From the NCBI RefSeq assembly GCF_000963865.1, contig NZ_CP011071.1, positions 2,298,501 to 2,362,500 on the forward strand: a stretch of DNA of 64,000 nt, read 5' to 3'. Of this stretch, positions 8,358-16,712 are shown piece after piece. Origin of the DNA: Flagellimonas lutaonensis. GTDB lineage: Bacteria > Bacteroidota > Bacteroidia > Flavobacteriales > Flavobacteriaceae. How positions within the stretch are numbered: position 1 is the first letter of the stretch; each line of letters begins with the position of its first letter. The notes beneath the pieces were generated by a model, which was given only the letters and a program-made list of their open reading frames with translations, had not been told where the DNA came from and did not search any database. Position numbers and translations under genes: made by a program.

Positions 8358-9176
8358 ATGGAAACATATAGGGAAGCGCTTTCGGAAAGTCTGGAAAACC
8401 TACTGTCAGGGGCAGCAGAGGTACTTCCAAAGATCATTTTGGGCATTATGGGTCTGATTCTCGCTTGGCTGGTGATGAAAATCATCCTTTTTATCTTGAA
8501 AAGGGTATTAAAGGCGGCGAAGATCGATACGGTTTCACAAAAGGTGGCCGATGCAAAGCTGTTCGGTGACAAAGAGATCAAGATAGACCTGTTGAAAATT
8601 ATCTTGGGAACGGTTCGCATACTGCTCATATTGCTCTTTGCCGTGGTGATAGCCGAAGTACTCGGTTTAACGCCTATTTCAGAGGGTATAATGGCCATGT
8701 TCGGGTATTTGCCCACATTGATAAGTGCCATTTTGATCTTGGTAGGGGGCCTTTACCTTGCCTCGTTGGTAAAAAAGGGCACCCTTGCCCTGTTTGAATC
8801 CATGGGCATTGGCGGCTCAAAAGTGATCAGCAGTGTATTGTTCTACCTGATAACCTTCTTTATTTCAATTACGGCCCTTAACCAAGCGGGTATCAACACC
8901 GATATCATTACCAGCAACTTTACCATGATACTTGGCGCCTTTTTACTGGCAGCAGCCCTTGGTTTCGGACTTGGGGCCAGGGATGTATTCTCTGACCTGA
9001 TGAAGATGTTCTACATGCGAAAGATATACATGGTGGGTGACAAAATCTCTTTTGACAACGTAGAAGGTACCATTGAGGCCATTGACAATACGACCATTAC
9101 ACTCAAGACCCGTGATGGTAAATTGGTCGTGCCCATAAAGGATTTGACCTCAAACAGGGTTTCCCTGAAGCAGTAA
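8358..9176 (+). CDS. MscS-family small-conductance mechanosensitive channel
   Basis: 272 residues. Several membrane helices (about residues 24-50, 75-100, 110-135, 155-175), then the glycine/alanine-rich pore helix LAAALGFGLGARDVFSDL and the MscS beta domain MVGDKISFDNVEGTIEAIDNT ending at VPIKDL. The cytoplasmic C-terminal alpha/beta domain of E. coli MscS is missing, as in the short conserved-TM-helix subfamily. It should release osmolytes on hypo-osmotic shock. It ends the sigma factor - 62-aa protein - channel group, with a 27-bp gap before it. Confidence 0.88.
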   Translation: METYREALSESLENLLSGAAEVLPKIILGIMGLILAWLVMKIILFILKRVLKAAKIDTVSQKVADAKLFGDKEIKIDLLKIILGTVRILLILLFAVVIAEVLGLTPISEGIMAMFGYLPTLISAILILVGGLYLASLVKKGTLALFESMGIGGSKVISSVLFYLITFFISITALNQAGINTDIITSNFTMILGAFLLAAALGFGLGARDVFSDLMKMFYMRKIYMVGDKISFDNVEGTIEAIDNTTITLKTRDGKLVVPIKDLTSNRVSLKQ

Positions 9177-9594
9177 TATAAATTGCCTATTCGATTGAAA
9201 ATTTTGTTTTTGGGAAGATAATTTTTTGGTAACTGTTATAAAGGTTATGAAAGACCTACAAACTTTTAATTTTGATTGATTGGAAAAGTAGGCTACTTAT
9301 GCAGAAAAACGTTCAATTTTTCAGATAAATTGGGTTTTTACTGAGTCTTTTTAAAAATTAAAGTATGTATGCCCGTTCCCAATTTTAGCCAAAATCAGAT
9401 TTCCTTGCCCAGGGATTCCTTTTAATTATTGTAACCAAATTAAGTCGAAGTAAAAATTCAACAAATGTTCTAAAAAATGTAGATTTTAAATTGAATTCAA
9501 TCAATATTTAGATGATTTTGAATTTTTTTAAATATCAACACATATTTTAAAGGGGAAAGGCCAACACAACATTTACAGTGAACCCGAAAATCAC
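9177..9594. other. AT-rich intergenic region, no gene seen
   Basis: About 420 bp, much richer in A/T than the flanking genes, with many T and A runs. No open frame with coding character, no strong hairpin and no terminator after the channel gene. The right end carries the clpP promoter. It may hold further upstream regulatory sites, but nothing specific can be supported. Confidence 0.6.
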
Positions 9595-9602
9595 TAATTT
9601 TG
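9595..9602 (+). promoter_or_regulatory. -7 box of the ClpP-family gene
   Basis: TAATTTTG is a full TAnnTTTG match 21 nt before the ATG at 9624. The expected start site is near 9607, inside a purine-poor leader. Confidence 0.5.
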
Positions 9603-9623
9603 GTGCTTAACCTAAATACATCT

Positions 9624-10172
9624 ATGAGTTCTAAAAAAGGAAAAGTACAAGAGCTAATACAAGAGCGATTACTCGAAGAAAGAAAGGTTTTTCTATGGGG
9701 TATGGTAGATGACGATTCTGCCAAGCACGTGATTGAACGCCTATTATACCTTGACCTTATCAACAATAAGGAGATTCAATTGGTCATCAATAGCCCTGGA
9801 GGTTATGTGACTTCTGGTTTTGCGATATACGATACCATTGGGCAAATTAAAAGTCCCGTTTCCACCGTTTGTTCTGGTCTAGCGGCCTCAATGGGCTCAA
9901 TTTTGCTGTCAGCGGGCAAAAAGGGCCGAAGATTTATACAGCCACATGCAAAGGTAATGATCCACCAGCCCAGTGGCGGGGCCCGAGGGCAAGCCTCAAA
10001 TATTGAGATTCAGGCCCGTGAAATTCTAAAAACCAAAGAATTGGGAGCCAAGATACTGGCCGAAAACTGTGGACAGGATTTTGAAAAAGTGATGAGGGAT
10101 TTTGACCGTGACTATTGGATGAGCGCCGAAGAATCGGTTGAATACGGAATTGTAGATAAGATTTTGGAATAA
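9624..10172 (+). CDS. ClpP-family ATP-dependent protease proteolytic subunit (stand-alone paralogue)
   Basis: 182 residues from the ATG at 9624. Catalytic triad visible: Ser in CSGLAASMGS, His in MIHQPSGG, Asp in FDRDYWMSAEE; also NSPGGYVTSG and KILAENCGQ typical of ClpP. Assembles as heptameric rings under ClpX/ClpC-like unfoldases. It lacks the N-terminal extension and the adjacent tig/clpX genes expected for the principal ClpP of Bacteroidetes, so I take it to be a second, stand-alone ClpP; if the genome has no other, it would be clpP itself. Own promoter upstream, strong terminator downstream. Confidence 0.88.
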   Translation: MSSKKGKVQELIQERLLEERKVFLWGMVDDDSAKHVIERLLYLDLINNKEIQLVINSPGGYVTSGFAIYDTIGQIKSPVSTVCSGLAASMGSILLSAGKKGRRFIQPHAKVMIHQPSGGARGQASNIEIQAREILKTKELGAKILAENCGQDFEKVMRDFDRDYWMSAEESVEYGIVDKILE

Positions 10173-10190
10173 TTTTTTTTGCACCATAAA

Positions 10191-10224
10191 AAAAGTCCTT
10201 CTCAATTGCTGCGAAGGACTTTTC
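10191..10224 (+). terminator. Rho-independent terminator after the ClpP-family gene
   Basis: Eleven-base perfect stem (aaaagtccttc / gaaggactttt) around an 11-nt loop, A-rich before and T-rich after. It could also act on transcripts arriving from the minus-strand photolyase operon, whose last gene ends at 10315. Confidence 0.88.
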
Positions 10225-10314
10225 TAATATATATGGACGCCGTAGCGGGATATTCTCTATTATATATACGACGATTAAAAGGGCAAAAGATTACATAGGC
10301 CATGTTAAGAAAAG

Positions 10315-11847
10315 TTAAAACGTATCAGGATTTTCGATAATCTCCCTGGCCCGTTGCCTTAAATCTGATAGTTCGCTTTTGTCTTTTTTTTCCAAAAGAT
10401 TGAGCATCATGGCCATACGTTGGTTGTCTTTGAAATGGTCTTTTTTTTCTTCCAGAAAATTCCAGTAAAGTGCATTGAAGGGGCATGCGCCTGACCCTAG
10501 TTTTTTTGTATGGCTATAATGGCAGCCCTTACAATAATTGCCCATTTTGTTGATATAGTTGGCACTGCTTACATACGGTTTTGTGGCTATAATACCCCCA
10601 TCTGCATATTGGCTCATGCCCCTTGTATTGGTAATTTCAACCCATTCGATAGCATCTATATAGACGCCAAGGTACCAGCCATCCACTTCATCAGGGTCTA
10701 CTTGGGCCAATAGGGCAAAGTTGCCGATGACCATCAAACGCTGTATATGGTGAGCATAAGCCTTTTCGAGGCTTTGGCCAATGGCATGCTTCAGGCAGTT
10801 CATCTTTGTTTTTCCCGTCCAGAAGAAATCGGGTAGGGGGTTGTGGTTTTCCAGTTCGTTCAGTTTCGCATAGTGGGGCATTTCTTTCCAATAGACACCT
10901 CTCATGAATTCTCGCCAACCAAGTATCTGACGGACAAAACCTTCGACTTGGGAAATATGGATGTCTGCCGTGTTTTCATAGTAATGGTCCAAAACTTTTT
11001 TAATGACTTCTTTCGGAGAAAGCATCTTGCTGTTCATGGCAAATGATAACCGCGAATGGAAAAGAAATTTTTCATCGGTGTGCATGGCATCTTGGTAATC
11101 GCCAAAATGCACCAACAGTTTTTTGCAAAAATGGTTCAGCACAGAAAGGGCATCCGTTCTAGAAGTGGGCCAACTGAACTGTTCGTTATTGATACTGCCA
11201 AAGGTTTTGATGCCTGCTTTCTCAATTTCTGAAACAATCTGGGTAGCATCTTTTCGAAATCCCCTTTCATGAGGAATCTCGGGATTCCCCGCCCATTTTT
11301 TTCGATTGCTTTGGTCAAAATTCCATTTGCCACCATCGGGTTGCCCGTTCACCATCATAATGTCGTGTTTCTTCCGCATATGGCGGTAGAAATTTTCCAT
11401 GACGAGCTGTTTCTTCCCCTTGAAAAAACGTTTCAGTTCTTCACGATCTGTACAAAAGTGTTCTGTATCAAAGGCTTCGGTCTCTATATCAAGATTTTTG
11501 CAGATTTTAGTCAGTTGTTCATCCAATCGATGCTCATCGGGCAGTTGGTACTCGAATTTTTCTGCTTCGATCTCTTGTAAAAACTTAGTTATAATTTTTG
11601 GGAGCTCTTGAGGATTCTCCCCATCGTTTATCTTCAGATATATGACGTTATGCCCGTTTTCCTGTAATTCGGAGGAGAAATTGCGCATGGCCATAAAGAA
11701 AGCAACCACCTTTTGAATATGGTGTTTGACATAATTGGTCTCTTGCCTCATCTCGGCCATTAGGTATGTAATCTCGTCGTTGACCTCATTAAACCAACTA
11801 TGGTGTCGGTTCAACTGGTCGCCCAATATCAGTCGCAGTTTTTTCAA
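10315..11847 (-). CDS. FeS-type bacterial cryptochrome/photolyase (deoxyribodipyrimidine photolyase-related)
   Basis: 510 residues. N-terminal LRLILGDQLN start of the photolyase alpha/beta domain, then the FAD-binding helical domain (FVRQILGWREFMRGVYW, YAHHIQRLMVIGNFALL). Four cysteines fit a [4Fe-4S] cluster: one in MNCLKHA (about residue 351) and 439/442/455 in CKGC...C, the same spacing as in Agrobacterium PhrB. Such FeS-BCP proteins repair (6-4) photoproducts by light or act as photoreceptors. The start codon is 3 bp after the CRY-DASH stop, so the two are one operon. It is the last gene before the terminator at 10.2 kb. Confidence 0.93.
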   Translation of the reverse strand: MKKLRLILGDQLNRHHSWFNEVNDEITYLMAEMRQETNYVKHHIQKVVAFFMAMRNFSSELQENGHNVIYLKINDGENPQELPKIITKFLQEIEAEKFEYQLPDEHRLDEQLTKICKNLDIETEAFDTEHFCTDREELKRFFKGKKQLVMENFYRHMRKKHDIMMVNGQPDGGKWNFDQSNRKKWAGNPEIPHERGFRKDATQIVSEIEKAGIKTFGSINNEQFSWPTSRTDALSVLNHFCKKLLVHFGDYQDAMHTDEKFLFHSRLSFAMNSKMLSPKEVIKKVLDHYYENTADIHISQVEGFVRQILGWREFMRGVYWKEMPHYAKLNELENHNPLPDFFWTGKTKMNCLKHAIGQSLEKAYAHHIQRLMVIGNFALLAQVDPDEVDGWYLGVYIDAIEWVEITNTRGMSQYADGGIIATKPYVSSANYINKMGNYCKGCHYSHTKKLGSGACPFNALYWNFLEEKKDHFKDNQRMAMMLNLLEKKDKSELSDLRQRAREIIENPDTF

Positions 11848-11850
11848 AGC

Positions 11851-13146
11851 TTAAAATAATGAAGGTTGTAACCAGAGCCGTTGGTAGGTGCCATTTCGGT
11901 CGTACATCTCGGCTTGGCGTTGTATGTTGAATTTTCGGTCTCTGCCATCGTTGCCCACGCCACTTACATAGAGCCAGTTGCCCCAGTTGCTGTGCACATC
12001 GTAGTCGAGCAGTAGGCTCTCAAAATAGGCTGCCCCAATGCGCCAATCTTGCTTAAGACTTTTTGACCAATAGCTGGCCACATTTTGGCGGCCGCGATTG
12101 CTCATCCACCCGGAATTTACGAGCTCCAGCATATTGGCGTTTACAAAGGGTTCGCTTGTTTTCCCCGAAATCCAATCTTGCAACACCTTGGTGTCGTTTT
12201 TCCACTCCAGCTTTCTATCAAAAATTCCGCTCTGCCAAAAGATTTTGTCGCCATACTTCAATGAAATGTATTTGAAATAGTCACGCCATAACAACTCAAA
12301 AAAAAGCCAATAGGTATCTTGGTTTTTAATGATTTTCTGTTCAAATTCTCTTATTTGCCAGTAGATATAGCGGGCAGAAATGCTTCCATTGGCTAGCCAT
12401 GGCGAGAGTTTTGAACTGTAATTGGGCCCCAACAGGCCGTTTCGGGTCTTCTTATAGGATTTCAGTCTTTGGGTTTCCCAGAAATAGTAATCTATCCGTT
12501 TCAAGGCTTGGTCTTCACCTCCTTTGTAGGGGAAGGCCGTTCTTTGATCTGAAGTAAACTCTTGGAGCCCCAATTTTGGCAAATCCGGTAAAGATGAGCT
12601 CTCTTCAATTAAATTCTCTTCCGGCATTTTTTTTGGAATCGGCACCATGGCTCGTATTGAAGCCCTGTTTTCAATTCTTTTGCGGAAATCGGTGAACACA
12701 TCGGGCACATCGGCAAAACTATAAAAGGGCGAATCTGCCGGATGCAGAAGAAACTGGTCAAAAATTTCATGGAAGATAACAGTCGGCCGTATTTTCTGTT
12801 TGACTTTTTTGAGAACCACTGTCTCATCGCGTGTCCATTCCTTTTGCATAAAAATGTCCGTTACCCCATGTTCCTCGACAAGTTTTGGCAGCACCGCTTC
12901 TGGTTTGTCGTGGTAGACCAACAAACTAATGTTCAGCGAGGCGAGGTTCTGTTTTAAGGTTGCCGCAGATTCTAATAGAAACCTTGCACGGTATTTTTCG
13001 GTTTTTTTAAAGCCAAAATCACCGAGATCGAAATTTCTGGGGTCAAAAAAGTAAACGGCCAGTAACTTTTGGGCTTGACAGGCTTCGGCCAAAACAGTAT
13101 TGTCATGTACGCGTAGATTGTTCTGAAACCAAATCAGGTGGCTCAT
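11851..13146 (-). CDS. Cryptochrome DASH family photolyase
   Basis: 431 residues. Photolyase N-terminal domain starts [15 protein letters not shown] domain carries [63 protein letters not shown] and [22 protein letters not shown], all DASH-type motifs. DASH proteins bind FAD and methenyl-THF and repair cyclobutane dimers mainly in single-stranded DNA. Its ATG overlaps the stop of the preceding DUF2256 gene (ATGA) and the FeS photolyase follows after 3 bp, so all three should be one light-response operon. Confidence 0.94.
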   Translation of the reverse strand: MSHLIWFQNNLRVHDNTVLAEACQAQKLLAVYFFDPRNFDLGDFGFKKTEKYRARFLLESAATLKQNLASLNISLLVYHDKPEAVLPKLVEEHGVTDIFMQKEWTRDETVVLKKVKQKIRPTVIFHEIFDQFLLHPADSPFYSFADVPDVFTDFRKRIENRASIRAMVPIPKKMPEENLIEESSSLPDLPKLGLQEFTSDQRTAFPYKGGEDQALKRIDYYFWETQRLKSYKKTRNGLLGPNYSSKLSPWLANGSISARYIYWQIREFEQKIIKNQDTYWLFFELLWRDYFKYISLKYGDKIFWQSGIFDRKLEWKNDTKVLQDWISGKTSEPFVNANMLELVNSGWMSNRGRQNVASYWSKSLKQDWRIGAAYFESLLLDYDVHSNWGNWLYVSGVGNDGRDRKFNIQRQAEMYDRNGTYQRLWLQPSLF

Positions 13147-13280
13147 TTCTTGTTTCTTTTACAGCGTTCACTACAATATTTCACGTGTTCCCAATTTCTT
13201 TTCCATTTCGCCCTCCAACTAAAGGGTCTATGGCAAACAGGACAGATTTTTTCTGGCAGAAGTATTTTTTTACACCTCAT
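13143..13280 (-). CDS. DUF2256 zinc-ribbon-like small protein
   Basis: 45 residues, below common ORF cut-offs. Product begins [16 protein letters not shown] and carries CPVC - PFSWRAKW - YCSERC, i.e. two Cys pairs plus the W-R-x-K-W core that define DUF2256 (COG4338). The pairs probably bind one zinc. Its TGA overlaps the CRY-DASH ATG by 4 nt (ATGA), so translation is coupled. DUF2256 genes are known to sit next to cryptochrome/photolyase genes in many bacteria; function is not established, and a cofactor or nucleic-acid binding helper is a guess. Confidence 0.9.
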   Translation of the reverse strand: MRCKKILLPEKICPVCHRPFSWRAKWKRNWEHVKYCSERCKRNKK

Positions 13281-13356
13281 ATGTTTAATAAAAATACAAA
13301 AAGATTAAACAATAGTAGGTATGATTAGAAGAAACCGTTAAATTTTCTAATTTTAG

Positions 13357-13364
13357 TACTTTTG
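13357..13364 (+). promoter_or_regulatory. -7 box of kmo
   Basis: TACTTTTG, a full TAnnTTTG match, 29 nt before the kmo ATG in the 113-bp divergent region shared with the photolyase operon. No equally good box is seen for the minus strand. Confidence 0.5.
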
Positions 13365-13393
13365 CCAACTAACTTGTAAACGCCGCATACAGC

Positions 13394-14734
13394 ATGCCAC
13401 AAAGCCCTAAGAACATTGCCATTGTTGGATCGGGCTTGGTGGGCTCGTTGTTGGCCATCTACCTTCGAAAATTCGGTCACCAAGTGACCATTTTTGACCG
13501 TCGACCCGATATCAGAACCATTGAGTTTTCAGGGAGGTCTATCAACTTGGCCATGAGCAATAGGGGTTGGAAGGCCCTACGAGAGGTAGATATCGAGGAT
13601 GAAATCAGAAAAATAGCCATTCCATTGTACCGGAGGGCCATGCACGTGCCCGACAAACCGTTGTATTTTCAAAACTATGGATTGGAAGGGGAAGCGATAT
13701 GGTCGCTTTCGCGCGGTGTGTTGAACAGAAAGATGATAGACCTGGCCGAAAGCGAAGGTGCCGTCTTCAGGTTCAATGAAAAGGTATGGGACGTCAACTT
13801 GCCAGAGGCCAAATTATACACGGGCGAAACCGAGAAAAGTGAATGGCAAGAATATGATTTCGATATTGTTTTTGGCTGTGACGGCGCATTTTCTAGGGTG
13901 CGCCACAAAATGCAGCGGCGTAGCCGTTTTGATTATTCGCAAGACTTCATCGATGTTGGCTATAAAGAACTGACCATTCCCCCGAACGAGGATGGAACCC
14001 ACAAACTCGACAAGAACTCTTTTCATATTTGGCCCAGGGGAAGGTTCATGCTGATTGCCATGCCCAATATTGACGGCAGCTTTACCTGCACACTTTTTTT
14101 GCCCTTTGAGGGGGCCGTTTCTTTTGAGAGCCTAACCACCGAGCAAGAGGCCAAGGCCTTTTTTAAAGAACATTTTCCGAATGTCAGAAAGGTCATCGAT
14201 AACCTGATCCGTGATTTTTTCAAGAATCCTACCAGTGCTATGGTGACCATGAAATGTTACCCGTGGACCTATTGGGACAAAGTGGCCCTTGTCGGCGACT
14301 CTGCGCATGCCATTGTGCCCTTTTACGGACAGGGAATGAATGCGGGTTTTGAAGATATTTTTGTGCTGAGCCAATTGATGAAGAAGCATAACGATGATTG
14401 GGAGACCATTTTTCAAGAATATCAAAGGGAGCGAAAGCCCAATGCCGATGCCATTGCCGAGCTCAGCCACCGCAATTTCATGGAAATGAGCAGCAAGACA
14501 GCGGACCCTGATTTTTTGTTGCAGAAAAAAATTGAGAAATGGTTTTATGAGAAACATCCGGACAAATGGATCCCTGTCTATAGCCGTGTAACCTTTTCTG
14601 AACGCCCCTATACCGAGGCGCTGGCCATCGGCGACCATCAAGAGAAAATTATGCAAGAGGTCATGAAAATGCCCAACATCCATAAAATATGGAACAGTGA
14701 AGAGGTGGAACGGAAAATATTGTCCTTGCTTTAG
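13394..14734 (+). CDS. kmo: Kynurenine 3-monooxygenase
   Basis: 446 residues, class A flavoprotein hydroxylase. FAD Rossmann motif IVGSGLVGS at the N-terminus, the RSINLAMSNRG substrate-side signature, the GCDGAFSRVR (DG) motif near residue 160, and the second FAD motif GDSAHAIVPFYGQGMNAGFED near residue 300. It hydroxylates L-kynurenine using NADPH and O2, feeding kynU (4.3 kb). In bacteria the kynurenine route serves tryptophan breakdown or de novo NAD synthesis. It stands alone, divergent from the photolyase operon, and ends at a strong terminator shared with the convergent gene. Confidence 0.96.
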   Translation: MPQSPKNIAIVGSGLVGSLLAIYLRKFGHQVTIFDRRPDIRTIEFSGRSINLAMSNRGWKALREVDIEDEIRKIAIPLYRRAMHVPDKPLYFQNYGLEGEAIWSLSRGVLNRKMIDLAESEGAVFRFNEKVWDVNLPEAKLYTGETEKSEWQEYDFDIVFGCDGAFSRVRHKMQRRSRFDYSQDFIDVGYKELTIPPNEDGTHKLDKNSFHIWPRGRFMLIAMPNIDGSFTCTLFLPFEGAVSFESLTTEQEAKAFFKEHFPNVRKVIDNLIRDFFKNPTSAMVTMKCYPWTYWDKVALVGDSAHAIVPFYGQGMNAGFEDIFVLSQLMKKHNDDWETIFQEYQRERKPNADAIAELSHRNFMEMSSKTADPDFLLQKKIEKWFYEKHPDKWIPVYSRVTFSERPYTEALAIGDHQEKIMQEVMKMPNIHKIWNSEEVERKILSLL

Positions 14735-14736
14735 AC

Positions 14737-14766
14737 AAAAAAAGCCACGCTACGGCGTGGCTTTTT
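14737..14766. terminator. Bidirectional terminator between kmo and the zinc-ribbon-like gene
   Basis: Perfect 8-bp GC-rich stem (agccacgc / gcgtggct) with a tetraloop tacg, flanked by a run of A on the left and T on the right, so it can work in both directions for these convergent genes. Confidence 0.92.
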
Positions 14767-14787
14767 GATTCCTATTTTTTCTGGTGC

Positions 14788-15567
14788 CTAAATCTTGGCG
14801 AAAAGTGCTTCCATTTTTTCTTGCTCTTCCTCAGCTAATTTGGGGTCGACCAAGATTCTGCCACTGTGCTCGTCGGTAATGATTTTTTTGCGTGAAGCGA
14901 TCTCTACCTGAACCTGCGGTGGAATGGTGAAGAAAGAACCGCCAGATGCACCCCTTTCAACGGGTACCACGGCCAAGCCGTTCTTCACATTGTGGCGTAT
15001 ACGCTTGTATGCCTTTACGAGTCTTTCCTCGATTTTTTCTTCGAACTCCTCCGATTTTTTCAAAAGGGCCTTTTCTTCTTTTTCAGTTTCGGCCAAGATG
15101 GCATCCAACTCACTTTTCTTGTGTTTTAGATGGGCCTCTCTTTCGGTCAGTTTCTCTTTGGTCTCTGAAATGACCTCTTTTTTCTGTTCTATCTGGGCCT
15201 TGAATTCTTTGATGTTTTTCTCGGCCAACTGAATTTCAAGCTCTTGAAATTCGATTTCTTTGCTCAAAGAATTGAATTCGCGGCTGTTTCGCACATTTTT
15301 TTGCTGCTCTGAATATTTCTTGATCAGGGCTTTTGACTCTTCAATCAAATTTTTCTTTGCCGATATTTCGTAGTTGATGGTCTCAACATCGGTCTTTAAC
15401 TTATCGATTCGGGTTTTTAGACCCTGTACCTCGTCTTCGAGATCCTCTACCTCCAAAGGCAGCTCGCCCCTAACGTTTCGAATCTCATCAACACGAGAGT
15501 CTATAAGTTGCAAATCGTAAAGGGCCCTTAATTTCTCCTCTACGGTCGCTTCAGTTTTTTTTGCCAT
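14788..15567 (-). CDS. Coiled-coil protein of the C4-type zinc-ribbon family (DUF164/zf-RING_7), zinc site lost
   Basis: 259 residues: a long coiled coil (about residues 8-190, heptads rich in E, K, L) and a C-terminal module with the family core VPVERGASGGSFFTIPPQ and KKIITDEHSGRILVD. In the canonical family four cysteines (CxxC...CxxC) bind zinc; here the equivalent positions 208, 211, 232 and 235 are Ser, Ser, Asp and Ser, so no zinc can be held this way, although the fold signature is kept. Family members are linked to nucleic-acid or regulatory roles. It follows the Nif3-like gene by 3 bp on the same strand. Confidence 0.88.
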   Translation of the reverse strand: MAKKTEATVEEKLRALYDLQLIDSRVDEIRNVRGELPLEVEDLEDEVQGLKTRIDKLKTDVETINYEISAKKNLIEESKALIKKYSEQQKNVRNSREFNSLSKEIEFQELEIQLAEKNIKEFKAQIEQKKEVISETKEKLTEREAHLKHKKSELDAILAETEKEEKALLKKSEEFEEKIEERLVKAYKRIRHNVKNGLAVVPVERGASGGSFFTIPPQVQVEIASRKKIITDEHSGRILVDPKLAEEEQEKMEALFAKI

Positions 15568-15570
15568 TTT

Positions 15571-16665
15571 CTAAAAATACTTGATGGGATTAGTATCACT
15601 TTCCGATAAAGCGATTGCAAAATTAGGGATTTTTTTCGTAAGAAAATCGTATATCAGATTTTTTGTAAACCGTTCAGATTCAAAATGTCCGATATCCATC
15701 AATACCAACTGGCCCTCTCCCTCATAAAACTGGTGGTATTTCAGGTCGGCGGTAATGAATACGTCAGCACCGGCCTGCTTTGCGGCCCTTATGGCAAATG
15801 CACCACTGCCCCCCAAGACGGCCACTTTTTTTACCTTTTTGCCCAACAGGGCCGAATGTCGTACACAGCCCGTTTGCATGCGTTCTTTCACGAACCGTAA
15901 AAAGGCTTTCTCCGCTACCGGCGATTCGAGTTCGCCTACCATGCCCATGCCCAGTTTTTGGTTGGTATTGTCGAGGGTGGTGATTTCATAGGCCACTTCT
16001 TCATAGGGGTGATGCCTGAACAGCGTGCGTAAGATATTTTTTTCTAGGTGTGAGGCAAAGGTGATGTTGATTTGGGTTTCAGATTCGTAATGTGTCTCAC
16101 CAATTTTACCAATGGTCGGGTTGGCGCCTTCTTGGGGCTTGAAGCTACCCATTCCATCCACAGAAAAGCTACAGTTTTCATAATTTCCAATATTTCCGGC
16201 TCCTGCCTCGAACAATTTGTTCCGCAGAAGATCAGCATCTTTTTTTGGTATGAAGGTGGTCAGTTTTTTTATGGTGCCTGTTTTTGGCAAGAGAATGCGG
16301 CAATTTTTGAGGCCCAGTGCCTGGCAAATTTTGGCGTTGACCCCATCGATTGCATTGTCAAGAGCCGTATGGATGGCTAAAATGGCTATCTTGTTCTCAA
16401 TGGCCTTGATAACCGTTCTCTCAACATAGCTGCTACCTGTCAGCCGTTTCAGCCCAGCGAAGATTATGGGATGAAAACTGACGATCATGTTACAGTTTTT
16501 GGCCATGGCCTCTTCGACAACATTTTCCAGGGTGTCGTGAGAAATCAAGATGCCCGTGACCTCTTGTTCGGCGTTTCCCACCAGAAGCCCCGTATTGTCA
16601 AAGTCCTCGGCATAGTGCAAGGGAGCAAGTTCTTCAAGATGTTCGATGATATGCTTAACTTTCAT
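15571..16665 (-). CDS. Nif3-like dinuclear metal-centre protein
   Basis: 364 residues with the two conserved NIF3 halves and the usual insert between them (about residues 125-240), as in the YqfO-type longer members. Motifs: EDFDNTGLLVG at the N-terminus, SFHPIIF (usual HHPxxF), HTALDN, and the C-terminal metal cluster ITADLKYHQFYEG - MDIGHFESE. The family forms hexameric toroids with a di-metal site; biochemical role is unsettled (often mislabelled GTP cyclohydrolase I type 2). Metal ligands His, Asp and the C-terminal His/Glu are present; one of the paired His is Phe. Operon with the zinc-ribbon-like gene. Confidence 0.92.
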   Translation of the reverse strand: MKVKHIIEHLEELAPLHYAEDFDNTGLLVGNAEQEVTGILISHDTLENVVEEAMAKNCNMIVSFHPIIFAGLKRLTGSSYVERTVIKAIENKIAILAIHTALDNAIDGVNAKICQALGLKNCRILLPKTGTIKKLTTFIPKKDADLLRNKLFEAGAGNIGNYENCSFSVDGMGSFKPQEGANPTIGKIGETHYESETQINITFASHLEKNILRTLFRHHPYEEVAYEITTLDNTNQKLGMGMVGELESPVAEKAFLRFVKERMQTGCVRHSALLGKKVKKVAVLGGSGAFAIRAAKQAGADVFITADLKYHQFYEGEGQLVLMDIGHFESERFTKNLIYDFLTKKIPNFAIALSESDTNPIKYF

Positions 16666-16700
16666 TTTGCCTGTTTTGGGTTGTTAAAGATAAAATATTA

Positions 16701-16708
16701 TAATTTCG
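16701..16708 (+). promoter_or_regulatory. Probable -7 box of lpxK, leaderless geometry
   Basis: TAATTTCG differs from TAnnTTTG at one base. It ends exactly 4 nt before the GTG at 16713, the same geometry as tatA and pyrE, in the 47-bp divergent region shared with the Nif3-like gene. Confidence 0.4.
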
Positions 16709-16712
16709 CCCT

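Noticed and set aside
14132-14683. 183-residue frame antisense to kmo
   Set aside because: Shadow of the conserved kmo reading frame; no recognisable domain, promoter or terminator.
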